From Bryobacterales bacterium (GTDB lineage: Bacteria > Acidobacteriota > Terriglobia > Bryobacterales > Bryobacteraceae): 64,000 nucleotides of DNA. The stretch lies in contig JADJOP010000004.1 of the NCBI GenBank assembly GCA_016713735.1, forward strand, positions 186,001-250,000. Reading direction: 5' to 3'. Under the pieces are notes generated by a model. It saw only the letters and a program-made list of their open reading frames with translations. It made no database searches and was not told the DNA's origin. Of this stretch, positions 42,242 to 50,185 are shown piece by piece; within the stretch, counting starts at the first letter, position 1, and the number at the start of each line of letters is the position of its first letter. The position numbers were made by a program, and so were the translations under genes.

Positions 42242-44623
42242 CTATGGCTGGCCGAGATCGAAGGAAACGTAGGTGACGGCGGCGAGGCGGGCCAAGTCGT
42301 TGAGCTTGCGGGTATCGATGGTCCCGAAGACGAGTTTGGCCTGATTGGGTTGGGCTGTGACCGTGAGTCCGGCGGCCTTCAGTTGAGCGAGGACCGCGGG
42401 GGAGGCATCGGCGAGCCAGACCTTGACGCGGACGGCGCCGGACTGGGCGGCGAGGGCCGGGTCGAGCTTGGCGTGGGCGAGGCGTTCGTCCTTGAGTTCC
42501 CGGGTGGCGAGTTCATTGTCGCGGCTCTGCTTGGGCGAAGCGTCGGGACGGGCCGGCGGAGGCGGCGGCACGGGGGCGACCGATTCGGCGACGGCCTGGC
42601 GGGTGCGGCCGATGTAGCCGCCGGCAGCCGCGGTTTGCGGCAGGAAGCCGGGCGAGGCGGCGCGGTTGTAGGCGACGGCCTTGCGGAGGGAGTCGCGTTC
42701 GCCGAAGACACCTTCGTGGCTGACGCCGGAGGGCATTTCGACGGGGACCTCAATGCGCATGGGCTGGCCGCCGCGAGTGACGGTTTGCTCTTCGACGGCG
42801 ACGAAGCTGGTGAACTGGGTCATCATGCGGTAGTCGATGCCGAGTTGAGTAATGGCGGCCTTGAGTTCAGGCTTGGGGTTGCCGCGCTGGATGCCCTGCC
42901 AGTCCTGGGACATGAGGTGGTCGACTTTGGCGCGGGCCCAGAGGGTGGCCATCACTTCATGCTCGGGCTGGGTGGCGGGGAGGGAGACGCGGATGTCGCG
43001 CGACCAGGGGCGTCCGGCGAGTTTGCCGCGGAGGCGGATGGTGGCATCGCCGGGGGTGGTGTAGCGGCCCTTGATGACGAGGGGCTTGGCCGTGAAGAGA
43101 TCGGGGAGGCGCTGGGGGTAGGTTTCGCTGACATCGAGGCCGGCCCAGTCGAGCTCCAGGTCAGTGAGCAGCGGGGTGTGGACGCGCTCGTGGAAGCGCC
43201 TGGCGGCGGCGGAGCCATCGTCGTTGAGGGCGACGTATTCGACTTCGCCACGGGCCTCTTCGGCCATCTTGTCGAGCAGGAAGCGGTTGACCGAGCTGCC
43301 GATGCCGAAGGAGAAGACGCGGGCGTTGGGGTGGCGCTGGACCTCGCCGATCACAGCCATGTCGTCGCCGATGTAGCCGTCGGTGAGGAAGCAGACGATG
43401 CGGAGGTGTTCCTGGGAGTCAGAGGGGTCGAGGGCGGCGCGGATGGCCTTCATCATCTCGGTGCCGCCGCCGCCGGAGCGGGAGAGCAGGAAGCGCTGGG
43501 CGGCCTGGACGTTGGCGGGGGTGGCGGGGACGGGCTGCGGGAAGAGGATGTGGGTGTCGCCGGCGAAGGTGATGAGGTTGAAGGTGTCACGCGGGTTGAG
43601 GTTGTCCATGGCGAGCTTGATGACCTCTTTGGCCTTTTCAATGGGGAAGCCGGACATGGAGCCGGAGGTGTCGAGGACGAAGACGATTTCCTTGGGGGTG
43701 ATTTCGGACTGGGCGGGGCGGTCAGGCGGCTGGAGGAGGAAGGTGAAGAAGCCGCCACGGGAGTCGCGGTGGGTGAGGAAGGCGTCGTTGACGCGGCGTC
43801 CGGCGACGTCCCAGGAGAGGCGGAAGTCCTTGTTGGGGATTTCGTTGGCATTGCGGAGCCGGAGTTCGGCGCGGCTGCCGGAGCGGGCGAGGATGTCGAT
43901 GGGGTGGGAGGAGGAGGCGATGGATTCCAGCGGCACGCCGGAGTCGAGCTTGAGGGCGAGGGAGAGGTCGTGGCCGGCGCGGGTGTTCTTGCGGGCGACC
44001 GGGGGAGTGATGTTGGCGGCGTCGGGGACGCGGGCGGGGTCGGCGGGGATGTAGCGGGGGCCGACGACCATGGGGAAGGAGAAGGCGTAGGAGCCATCCT
44101 CATAGAGGAGCGATTCGACGTAGGCGATCTCGATGGAGACCTTGGCGCCGGGGGGGATATTGGCTACGGATTGGGTGAAGATGTTGGGGCGTTCCTGATC
44201 GAGGAGGCTGGTGAGCTGGCCGCGGTTGCGGGCGTCCTCGTAGATCTTGCGGGCTTCTTCCTTGGGCTTGATTTTGCCTTTGACGGTGCGATCGCCGATG
44301 CGCATGGTCATGTCGTCGACGGCGGCGCGCTGGGAGAGGGGGAAGGTGTAGACGGCCTCGATGGCGGATTCGTAGGGGTTCTCGAACTCCTGGGTGACGC
44401 GGACGCGGGCGATGGGTCCGCTGACGTCGACCTTGACGTCGGTGTGCTTGAGAGGGCACTGGCCGAGGGGTTCGCCCTTGGGGCTGTGGGCGTCGAGCGC
44501 GCCGGCGCTGGCTTCATTGGCGGCGCGGGTGACGCGGGACGCGGCGGGGGCGCCGGGGCGGGTGGCGACGGCGACGCCGAAGACGGCGAGAACAGCCAGC
44601 GCGAGGGTTTTCTCGATGGCCAT
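42242..44623 (-). CDS. exported VIT and von Willebrand A domain protein
   Basis: 793 residues. N-terminal membrane anchor or signal (TLALAVLAVFGVAVA), a VIT domain (about 55-190: PYESAIEAVYTFPLSQRAAV) and a vWA domain with a complete MIDAS (FVLDTSGSMSGFP, about residue 315, and later FLTDGYIGDD). The C-terminal part is a linker with a Pro-rich stretch and a short final domain. Such proteins bind metal-dependent partners at the envelope. GC3 is very high and the coding strand is C-rich. Confidence 0.85.
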   Translation of the reverse strand: MAIEKTLALAVLAVFGVAVATRPGAPAASRVTRAANEASAGALDAHSPKGEPLGQCPLKHTDVKVDVSGPIARVRVTQEFENPYESAIEAVYTFPLSQRAAVDDMTMRIGDRTVKGKIKPKEEARKIYEDARNRGQLTSLLDQERPNIFTQSVANIPPGAKVSIEIAYVESLLYEDGSYAFSFPMVVGPRYIPADPARVPDAANITPPVARKNTRAGHDLSLALKLDSGVPLESIASSSHPIDILARSGSRAELRLRNANEIPNKDFRLSWDVAGRRVNDAFLTHRDSRGGFFTFLLQPPDRPAQSEITPKEIVFVLDTSGSMSGFPIEKAKEVIKLAMDNLNPRDTFNLITFAGDTHILFPQPVPATPANVQAAQRFLLSRSGGGGTEMMKAIRAALDPSDSQEHLRIVCFLTDGYIGDDMAVIGEVQRHPNARVFSFGIGSSVNRFLLDKMAEEARGEVEYVALNDDGSAAARRFHERVHTPLLTDLELDWAGLDVSETYPQRLPDLFTAKPLVIKGRYTTPGDATIRLRGKLAGRPWSRDIRVSLPATQPEHEVMATLWARAKVDHLMSQDWQGIQRGNPKPELKAAITQLGIDYRMMTQFTSFVAVEEQTVTRGGQPMRIEVPVEMPSGVSHEGVFGERDSLRKAVAYNRAASPGFLPQTAAAGGYIGRTRQAVAESVAPVPPPPPARPDASPKQSRDNELATRELKDERLAHAKLDPALAAQSGAVRVKVWLADASPAVLAQLKAAGLTVTAQPNQAKLVFGTIDTRKLNDLARLAAVTYVSFDLGQP

Positions 44624-44741
44624 GATGGTCCTCCTGGGGTTGGTTGGGCTTGTCGGCCCTTCGCAGGAGGAATGACACTACGGGCGCTGGACTTTCAGGA
44701 GGGGCGCATTTTTCTTTGGCGCGGCGGCCGTGGGAAGGTGG

Positions 44742-44759
44742 GGCGGCCTTGCGGCCGCC
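44742..44759. terminator. GC-rich hairpin downstream of the 44762 gene
   Basis: GGCGGCC / GGCCGCC seven-base stem with a four-base loop, immediately after the stop of the minus-strand gene. It lacks a clear T-tract, so termination is only possible. The rest of the gap (44624-44741) holds no gene. Confidence 0.35.
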
Positions 44760-44761
44760 GG

Positions 44762-45562
44762 TCAGGCGGCCTTGGGAGGGGTGGGGAAGCTGGACGGGGG
44801 GGCGTCGGGGTCGTCATCGTCGTTGACCCAGAGGAGTTCGACGGTTTGGGGCTTGGGTTTGCGCATGTTGATCTGGTGGCCGGAGCGGCGCTGGCCGGTT
44901 TCGGGGGCTTCGGGGCCGGATTCGAGTTGGAGGCGGCGGGGCGGTTTCGGCTCGGCGACCAATTTGGGGCTTTTGTTTTCAGCGCCGGTTGGGTTCGTTT
45001 CGTCAAAAAGTTCTTCCGGGGGGCTGTCGTGGCCGGCGGTGTTGGGGGAGCCGGAGGCGGGGAGGTCGAGGGCGGAGGGGTCGAGCTTTTGGGTGGCGAG
45101 GAGTTCCTTAAAGGTGCGCTCGTAGGCGCGGGAGAGGTTGGCCTCGTAGCGGGACAGGCAAGTGAAGCTTCGTTCATGGTAGGAGAAGGCGGCGGCGATG
45201 GCGGCGTTGACGACCTCGGGGCTGTCCTGGGGGTCGATCATGGGGATGCTCATGTCGAAGAGTCCGGTTTCCATGCGGGCGCAGCGGTTGAGGCGGAGGC
45301 AGAGGGTGGCGAGTTGGATGACGAGGGACTGTTCGAAGGCGGAGCGGGGGTTCCAGGATTCGGTGAAGTGCTGGATGGTGGCGGGGAGGGCCTCATAGGC
45401 TTCGCCGAGGGCGGTGAGGTCGCGGGCGGTGAGGGCGTGAGTGATGGCGTTGCGGGCGGCGATGCGTTTGCCTTCGAGGGTACGCGGGCCGGTGGATTTG
45501 AGAGCGTTGGCGCGATTGGCGCGAAGCTTGGCTTCAGACGGAGGTTTCTTTTGGGTACTCAT
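44762..45562 (-). CDS. conserved hypothetical, GPRTLEGK-type
   Basis: 266 residues starting at ATG 45562. The N-terminal basic motif LRANRANALKSTGPRTLEGK recurs in a family of unknown proteins common in Acidobacteriota and Planctomycetes. The middle (about 40-160) is helical. The C-terminal third is Pro-rich and acidic (VNDDDDPDAPPSSFPTP) and probably disordered. No enzyme motif or membrane segment is seen. It is a single gene, divergent from the CLC gene with about 100 bases between the starts. Confidence 0.6.
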   Translation of the reverse strand: MSTQKKPPSEAKLRANRANALKSTGPRTLEGKRIAARNAITHALTARDLTALGEAYEALPATIQHFTESWNPRSAFEQSLVIQLATLCLRLNRCARMETGLFDMSIPMIDPQDSPEVVNAAIAAAFSYHERSFTCLSRYEANLSRAYERTFKELLATQKLDPSALDLPASGSPNTAGHDSPPEELFDETNPTGAENKSPKLVAEPKPPRRLQLESGPEAPETGQRRSGHQINMRKPKPQTVELLWVNDDDDPDAPPSSFPTPPKAA

Positions 45563-45661
45563 GCCTGCAGGGTGGCATGGGGGGTGATGCGGCAGGCCCA
45601 TGCTGCTGCCTAAGTGGTTGATGTTATTTACTTATTTCGTTTTGGGCGAGGCGTGAACGCA

Positions 45662-48310
45662 ATGATGATATGGTGGTTGTTCTCTACAGTGACCGAGGCG
45701 GCGACACAACCCTGGTGGAAGAAGCGTTGGGCGGAGTTCCGTTCGCGGACGGCGGGTCCGACCGAAGACCAGTTGTTCCTGGTGCTCACGCTCATTATCG
45801 GGGCGGTGGTGGGGTTGACCGTGGTGGCGTTTGTGGCGCTGACGGAGCACTTAGGAAAGCGGCTGCTGACGGCGAGCATGGCGGAGCGGTTTTTGAGCCC
45901 GTTTATGGGGTCGCTGGTGGGCGGGTTTCTGCTGTGGCGGTTTTTTCCTGGGGCGCGGGGGAGCGGGATTCCGCAGACGCGGGTGGCGCTGTTGTTGCAG
46001 CGGGGGTTCATTCCGTTCCGGACGGTGGCGGGGAAGTTTTTGTGTTCGTCGATTAGTTTAGGGAGCGGGGTGGCGCTGGGGCGGGAGGGGCCGTCGGTGC
46101 AGATTGGGGCGGGGATTGCGTCGGTGGTGGGGCGGCGGATCGGGTTGAGCGAGGAGCGGGTACGGTCATTGATTCCGGTGGGGACGGCGGCGGCGGTGGC
46201 GGCGGCCTTTAATACGCCGCTGGCGGCGGTGTTGTTCACGCTGGAGGAGATACTGGCGGACATGCATGCGCGGGTGGTGGGGTCGGTGGTGTTGGGGGCG
46301 GCGACGTCGTGGATTGTGCTGCGGTTGATGTTGGGGGACGAGCCGTTGTTCCATGTGCCGTCGTACCAGTTGGTGCACCCGGTGGAGTTTGTGGTGTATG
46401 CGTTGTTGGGATTGTGTGGGGGGCTGATATCGGCGGGGTTTGTGAAGCTGTTGCTGGCGATCCGGTTGTGGTTTCTGCGGATGCCGGAGAGGTGGCGGCC
46501 GGTGGCTCCGGCGGCGGGCGGTTTGTTTGTGGGGGTAGTGGCGCTGTGGGCGCCGGGGGTGTTGGGGGTGGGCTACCACTTAGTGAGTGAAGCGCTGGAT
46601 AGCCAGATGGCGCTGCAGATGATGGCGCTCTTACTGGTTTTGAAACTGGCGGCGACGGTGATGTGTTACAGCTCAGGGAACGCGGGCGGCATATTCGGAC
46701 CGAGTCTATTCATTGGGGCGATGTTGGGCGGCGTGGTGGGGCAGGGAGCGCACATGCTGCTGCCGGACTACACGGCGAGCGCGGGGGCGTATGCGCTGGT
46801 GGGGATGGGGGCGGCGTTCGCGGGGATTATCCGGACGCCGATGACGAGCGTGATCATGATTTTCGAGGTGACGCGGGATTACTCGATTATCGTGCCGCTG
46901 ATGATCGCGAACTTGTGCAGTTACTTAGTGTCGCGTAAGTTTCAGCCGGTGCCGATTTACCAGGCGCTGCAGAAGCAGGAAGGGATTGTGATGCCGTCGG
47001 AGGAGAGCCGCGAGGATCCGCTGCTGGTGGAGCAGGCGATGCGGCGTGTGGAGGCGGGCGTGGTGGCGGGCGGGGCGGCGCTGGAGCAGGCGGTGCATCC
47101 GGACGATCCGTTGGACGCGGCGCTGCAGAAGATGGGGGCGAGCGGGCGGGAGGAGTTGCCGGTGTTGGACCGGTTGGGGCTGCGGCAGATTGGGGTGATC
47201 AGCCGGCAGGATGTGTTGGGGGCTTACGGGTTGGTGGAGGGCGTGGCGCGGCGCGAGGCGAAGAAGCCGGAGGTGGCGCGGGACTTGCTGCCGGCGCTGG
47301 CGGTGTCGGCGCTGGCAGTGATGATGATTGTGGGGGGCGTGGTGTACTGGCAGCGGACGAACCGGGAGTCGAGCGCGCGGGAGGCGTATGAGGCGGGGCT
47401 GGCGCTGATGGCGCGGGGGCAGGCGCAGGACGCGGGGATTCAGTTCCGGACGGCGCTTTCGACGGAGCCGGGGAATGTGGGATTCCGGGCGGCGCTGGGG
47501 TTGGCGCTGGTGGAGAGCGGGCATGCGCGGGAGGCGGTGGTGCAACTGGAGCGGGTGGCGGCGCTGCAGCCGGGAAATGCGCTGGTATTGCGGGGGCTGG
47601 CGCGGGCGAAGGCGGAGATGGGTGAAGTAGGGGAGGCGGAGGGGGTATTCCGAAGGGCGCTGGCGGCGGAGTGGCCGGAGGGGGAGACGGGGGCGCGGAA
47701 GCAGGCGCGGCTGGAGTATGGGCGGTTGTTGGAGGCGGCGGGCAAGCGGGATGAGGCGGCGATGAATTTGCGGACGTATCTGGAGGAGTTTCCGACGGAC
47801 CGGGAGGGCGGGTTGGCGGCGGGGCGGCGGTTGCGGGAGATGGGGCGGCTGCAGGCGGCTGAGGATGCGATGGAGTTGCTGGGGCGGCGGTATCCGCAGG
47901 ATGGGGAGGTGTGGACGGAGTTGGGGAAGACGTGGCTGGCGGCGGGGAGGCCGGAGGCGGCGATGCAGTCGTTGCGGGCGGCGCTGCTGGTGGAGCCGGG
48001 GCGTGGGGATGCGAAGGCGGCGCTGGAGACGGCGGAGGCGATGGTGCGATTGAATCCGGCGGGGCGAGGTGTGCGGTTCCGGGAGCGGGCGGCGCGGACG
48101 GGGGAGCTGGCGAAGCGGATGCTGGCGGTGCGGGGCGGGTGTTTGGGGGCGGAGGAGAAGGGGGCGTTGGAGCGGATTGCGGGGCAGCGGTTTGTGAGCA
48201 ATGAGGCGGTGGAGGGGGCGTGGGCGGAGATGGGGCGGGTGTGGCGGAAGGGCGGGGAGGGGTGTGCGGGGGATGCGGTGGTGGAGTGGGTTTTGAGGCA
48301 GGTGGGGTGA
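45662..48310 (+). CDS. CLC chloride channel/antiporter fused to CBS and TPR domains
   Basis: 882 residues. A full CLC membrane domain (about 35-430) with GSGIPQ, GREGPSVQIGAG (gating Glu), VLFTLEEI (internal proton Glu of antiporters) and GGIFGPSLFIGA. A CBS-like region follows (about 475-540: PLDAALQKMGASGREELPVL). Then comes an extra membrane helix (ALAVSALAVMMIVGGVVYW) and about 260 residues of TPR-like repeats (AYEAGLALMARGQAQDAGIQ; ALLVEPGRGDAKAALETAEA). The frame is continuous. The coding strand is extremely G-rich. ATG 45662 is the first good start; GTG 45614 would add 16 residues. Confidence 0.8.
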   Translation: MMIWWLFSTVTEAATQPWWKKRWAEFRSRTAGPTEDQLFLVLTLIIGAVVGLTVVAFVALTEHLGKRLLTASMAERFLSPFMGSLVGGFLLWRFFPGARGSGIPQTRVALLLQRGFIPFRTVAGKFLCSSISLGSGVALGREGPSVQIGAGIASVVGRRIGLSEERVRSLIPVGTAAAVAAAFNTPLAAVLFTLEEILADMHARVVGSVVLGAATSWIVLRLMLGDEPLFHVPSYQLVHPVEFVVYALLGLCGGLISAGFVKLLLAIRLWFLRMPERWRPVAPAAGGLFVGVVALWAPGVLGVGYHLVSEALDSQMALQMMALLLVLKLAATVMCYSSGNAGGIFGPSLFIGAMLGGVVGQGAHMLLPDYTASAGAYALVGMGAAFAGIIRTPMTSVIMIFEVTRDYSIIVPLMIANLCSYLVSRKFQPVPIYQALQKQEGIVMPSEESREDPLLVEQAMRRVEAGVVAGGAALEQAVHPDDPLDAALQKMGASGREELPVLDRLGLRQIGVISRQDVLGAYGLVEGVARREAKKPEVARDLLPALAVSALAVMMIVGGVVYWQRTNRESSAREAYEAGLALMARGQAQDAGIQFRTALSTEPGNVGFRAALGLALVESGHAREAVVQLERVAALQPGNALVLRGLARAKAEMGEVGEAEGVFRRALAAEWPEGETGARKQARLEYGRLLEAAGKRDEAAMNLRTYLEEFPTDREGGLAAGRRLREMGRLQAAEDAMELLGRRYPQDGEVWTELGKTWLAAGRPEAAMQSLRAALLVEPGRGDAKAALETAEAMVRLNPAGRGVRFRERAARTGELAKRMLAVRGGCLGAEEKGALERIAGQRFVSNEAVEGAWAEMGRVWRKGGEGCAGDAVVEWVLRQVG

Positions 48311-48356
48311 GGGGGGGCGAGTTTGTTGGAGGGAGACGAAGAATTTGTTGGCCGCC

Positions 48357-48379
48357 GATGAACGCAGATGAACGCAGAT
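48357..48379. repeat. short tandem repeat GATGAACGCA
   Basis: Two exact ten-base copies plus a further three bases, in the gap between the CLC fusion and parD. It looks like the dispersed intergenic GATGAACGCAGATGAACGCA motif found in many environmental genomes. It probably marks the left edge of the toxin-antitoxin island. Confidence 0.55.
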
Positions 48380-48387
48380 CTGAAAAG

Positions 48388-48430
48388 TGCCATGGCAATG
48401 GTTGCCATGTCTTGCCATCCTTGCTAGGTT
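48388..48430 (+). promoter_or_regulatory. putative parD operator and promoter
   Basis: TGCCATGGCA (48388-48397) is a perfect palindrome. CATGGCAA and TTGCCATG (48391-48409) form an eight-base inverted repeat, and TTGCCAT appears again at 48412. The first TTGCCA (48402-48407) is a good -35 with TAGGTT (48425-48430) 17 bases on as a weak -10. Repeated half-sites over the promoter are what an autoregulating ribbon-helix-helix antitoxin would bind. Confidence 0.45.
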
Positions 48431-48456
48431 TAGGCTGAGTGACCTTTGAGGCGCCT

Positions 48457-48726
48457 ATGCAGACTATGAACATCTCGCTCCCGGACCAGCTTAAGGACTT
48501 CGTTGACGAACAGGTCGGATCGGGGGGCTACAGCAGCGTTAGCGAATACGTCCGTGACCTCATTCGCAACGATGAGAAGCGGAAGGCCCATGAGAAGCTC
48601 GAAGCTTTGCTCATGGAGGGTATCCAAAGTGGGGAGGCCACTGAGATGACGCGGCGGGATTGGGATGAAATCCGGAAGGAAGCAGTGAAGAAGTTCGAGG
48701 CCAGGAAGCCTCGAAAGTCAGCCTAG
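48457..48726 (+). CDS. parD: ParD-like ribbon-helix-helix antitoxin
   Basis: 89 residues. N-terminal ribbon (MNISLPDQLKDFVDEQV) and helix-helix segment (GGYSSVSEYVRDLIRND) typical of ParD/CopG proteins, then a charged tail (RRDWDEIRKEAVKKF) that would wrap the toxin. GAGG lies five bases before ATG 48457; an ATG at 48466 is also possible. The stop overlaps a GTG that opens a truncated parE. The operator-like repeats upstream fit autoregulation. Confidence 0.8.
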   Translation: MQTMNISLPDQLKDFVDEQVGSGGYSSVSEYVRDLIRNDEKRKAHEKLEALLMEGIQSGEATEMTRRDWDEIRKEAVKKFEARKPRKSA

Positions 48727-48788
48727 TGGCCCGTATTCTTACGCGCGAGGCTGCCAAGCGTGACTTTGTCGCTCAGTGGGTTTGGTAA
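48726..48788 (+). pseudogene. truncated ParE-like toxin
   Basis: A GTG overlapping the parD stop opens 20 codons (MARILTREAAKRDFVAQWVW) and then TAA. The pattern, with the conserved DFxxQW segment, matches the first helix of ParE toxins, which should continue for about 75 more residues starting with Tyr-x-Glu. The next bases belong to the end of a minus-strand gene, so the toxin was cut off rather than merely interrupted. Confidence 0.6.
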
Positions 48789-48801
48789 AGGAATCTAATG
48801 G

Positions 48802-49599
48802 CTAGCCCACAGGAGTCATGTACATGATCCGACCTGCGTCTTGCTTTCGGTTTTCTGGAACGCGGTCGTGGACGCGGCCCAGTTCGTGCTCGAACCGGTC
48901 AAATCGGTAGTCGCCCCAATACTCCCACTGGTCGACAGCTTTCTGGATAAACACTGGGATGGGTTCGGATTGCCTCGCCAACATTTCGGCCTTGCGAGTC
49001 TGAATTGGCCCTCTGCTTACGACAATCTCCTCTGGCGCATTGGGGTTTTTGTCTTCGTGCAGGCAGGCGCAGACGATGGAGCCATTTTTTTCGAGCAGGT
49101 AGTATCCTCCCTGTTGGTCGGCGTCCCATTGGAGTCTATTCTTGAGGTCACTCCACCGATAGATGCGCCCCAACCAGAGTTTGTCGCTCTGCTCGGACGG
49201 GCGATCCATGGCGCCTTCCGCGTCGAAACGGGCTTCAGGTTCAGGCGGTTCAGGCGTTGGTGATGGGAAGGGTTGATCTGTTCTAACCTGGACGCCAGTT
49301 GAACCCAAGCTGGGCGCGTGTGTCTCCGCCCAGCGATAGGCTTCATCGTGCATTGCCACGTGCAGGAATCGCCACTCTGGTCCCTGCCGGGACAATATGG
49401 CCCGATACTTCTGATCGACACGAATGGAGAACAGCGTTGATGCAGCTAAGAGTTCCAAATTCAGGCTGGGGAGTTGAGGATTTTCATGGAAAAGCCTAGC
49501 CATAGCAGGGGAATCTTCTGGATGGTCTGCGGGGATAGGCCGGATAGGGATTTCAGGAATTCGAGAGTTACTGACAGCATGAATCACCAGCACTTCCAC
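48802..49599 (-). CDS. RelE-like domain fused to a putative PUA/SRA-like domain
   Basis: 265 residues, GTG start. Residues about 40-95 (FHENPQLPSLNLELLAAS, then IRVDQKYRAILSRQ and HDEAYRWAETH) match the RelE/ParE-like domain that precedes some helicases. A Pro-rich linker (about 110-130) leads to a C-terminal domain (GGYYLLEKNGSIVCACLHED; PVFIQKAVDQWEYWGDYRF) similar in pattern to SRA/PUA-like readers near McrA-type nucleases. No nuclease motif is seen. Composition is less GC-rich than its neighbours. The function, toxin or DNA-modification sensing, is an inference. Confidence 0.5.
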   Translation of the reverse strand: MEVLVIHAVSNSRIPEIPIRPIPADHPEDSPAMARLFHENPQLPSLNLELLAASTLFSIRVDQKYRAILSRQGPEWRFLHVAMHDEAYRWAETHAPSLGSTGVQVRTDQPFPSPTPEPPEPEARFDAEGAMDRPSEQSDKLWLGRIYRWSDLKNRLQWDADQQGGYYLLEKNGSIVCACLHEDKNPNAPEEIVVSRGPIQTRKAEMLARQSEPIPVFIQKAVDQWEYWGDYRFDRFEHELGRVHDRVPENRKQDAGRIMYMTPVG

Positions 49600-49615
49600 G
49601 CAGGCAAGCGTAATG

Positions 49616-49810
49616 TCAGCGCTGCCGGCGGGCGATGAGCTCGCGGACCTTGGGCACGAGGTCCACGGGGACGGCCATGACGGTTTCGGAGGGTTCGACG
49701 GCAGCTTCGTCCTCGATGACGGCTTCGTCTTCGGATTGGTTTTCGTAGAAGGCGAGGACCTCCTTCACCTTTGCTTCATCCCAGCCGGGAGGGAACTGTT
49801 GGTTGCTCAT
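49616..49810 (-). CDS. small acidic partner protein of the DUF4258-like gene (antitoxin-like)
   Basis: 64 residues, acidic middle (NQSEDEAVIEDEAAVEPSET), ending in VDLVPKVRELIARR. Its start overlaps the stop of the upstream gene by ATGA. Small acidic proteins that begin with PPGWDEAKV and sit next to this toxin-like family are common across bacteria, so an antitoxin role is reasonable but not shown. Confidence 0.55.
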   Translation of the reverse strand: MSNQQFPPGWDEAKVKEVLAFYENQSEDEAVIEDEAAVEPSETVMAVPVDLVPKVRELIARRQR

Positions 49811-50091
49811 TGTGATTTCTTTCGCCTTCGGCGGCGGAAGGCCGCAAGGGGCTTTCCGGTCAGTTCATAGGCCGTGATCACGAACACGCTATCGGGTTCG
49901 GGGTCGGGAATATAGATGATGCGGAGATATCTTCCTGAGGCAGCTTGGCCGAGGGCGATGCGCGAACCCGCTCGACTAGCGCGATCCTCATAGGGATGCT
50001 CCAAGACTTCGATGACCTCCAGTTCGTCGACTTGGTGGTCGTGGATGTGCGGTAGTCCACTCACCGGATCCACAAAAAACCGGATCTTCAC
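49807..50091 (-). CDS. DUF4258/BrnT-like toxin-like protein
   Basis: 94 residues, basic (ending in FRRRRRKKSQ). The core GRYLRIIYIPDPEPDSVFVI followed by TAYELTGKPLAAF is a typical compact toxin-like fold of the DUF4258 / BrnT type. It is first in a two-gene unit, with the smaller acidic partner second, the reverse of parDE order. A ribonuclease-like toxin is the best guess; no experiment-backed family name can be assigned from sequence alone. Confidence 0.6.
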   Translation of the reverse strand: MKIRFFVDPVSGLPHIHDHQVDELEVIEVLEHPYEDRASRAGSRIALGQAASGRYLRIIYIPDPEPDSVFVITAYELTGKPLAAFRRRRRKKSQ

Positions 50092-50185
50092 TCTTGCATG
50101 CCTATTCTAACGCCGGGGAGCGTGGTGTGCGAGTGGGGTGGTTGGGGTCGTGAACGAGGCGCGGTGAGAGTGTAGGGTGGAAAGG

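Noticed and set aside
44762..45562. Transposon-related protein
   Set aside because: No catalytic DDE or HUH residues and no terminal repeats around it.
42350..45613. 1087-codon plus-strand frame
   Set aside because: Almost entirely Gly/Asp/Val/Ala/Glu, running antisense through the VIT/vWA gene and the GPRTLEGK protein.
46925..48418. Long Pro/Arg-rich minus-strand frames opposite the TPR part of the CLC fusion
   Set aside because: Products of extreme G-rich coding on the other strand; no domains.
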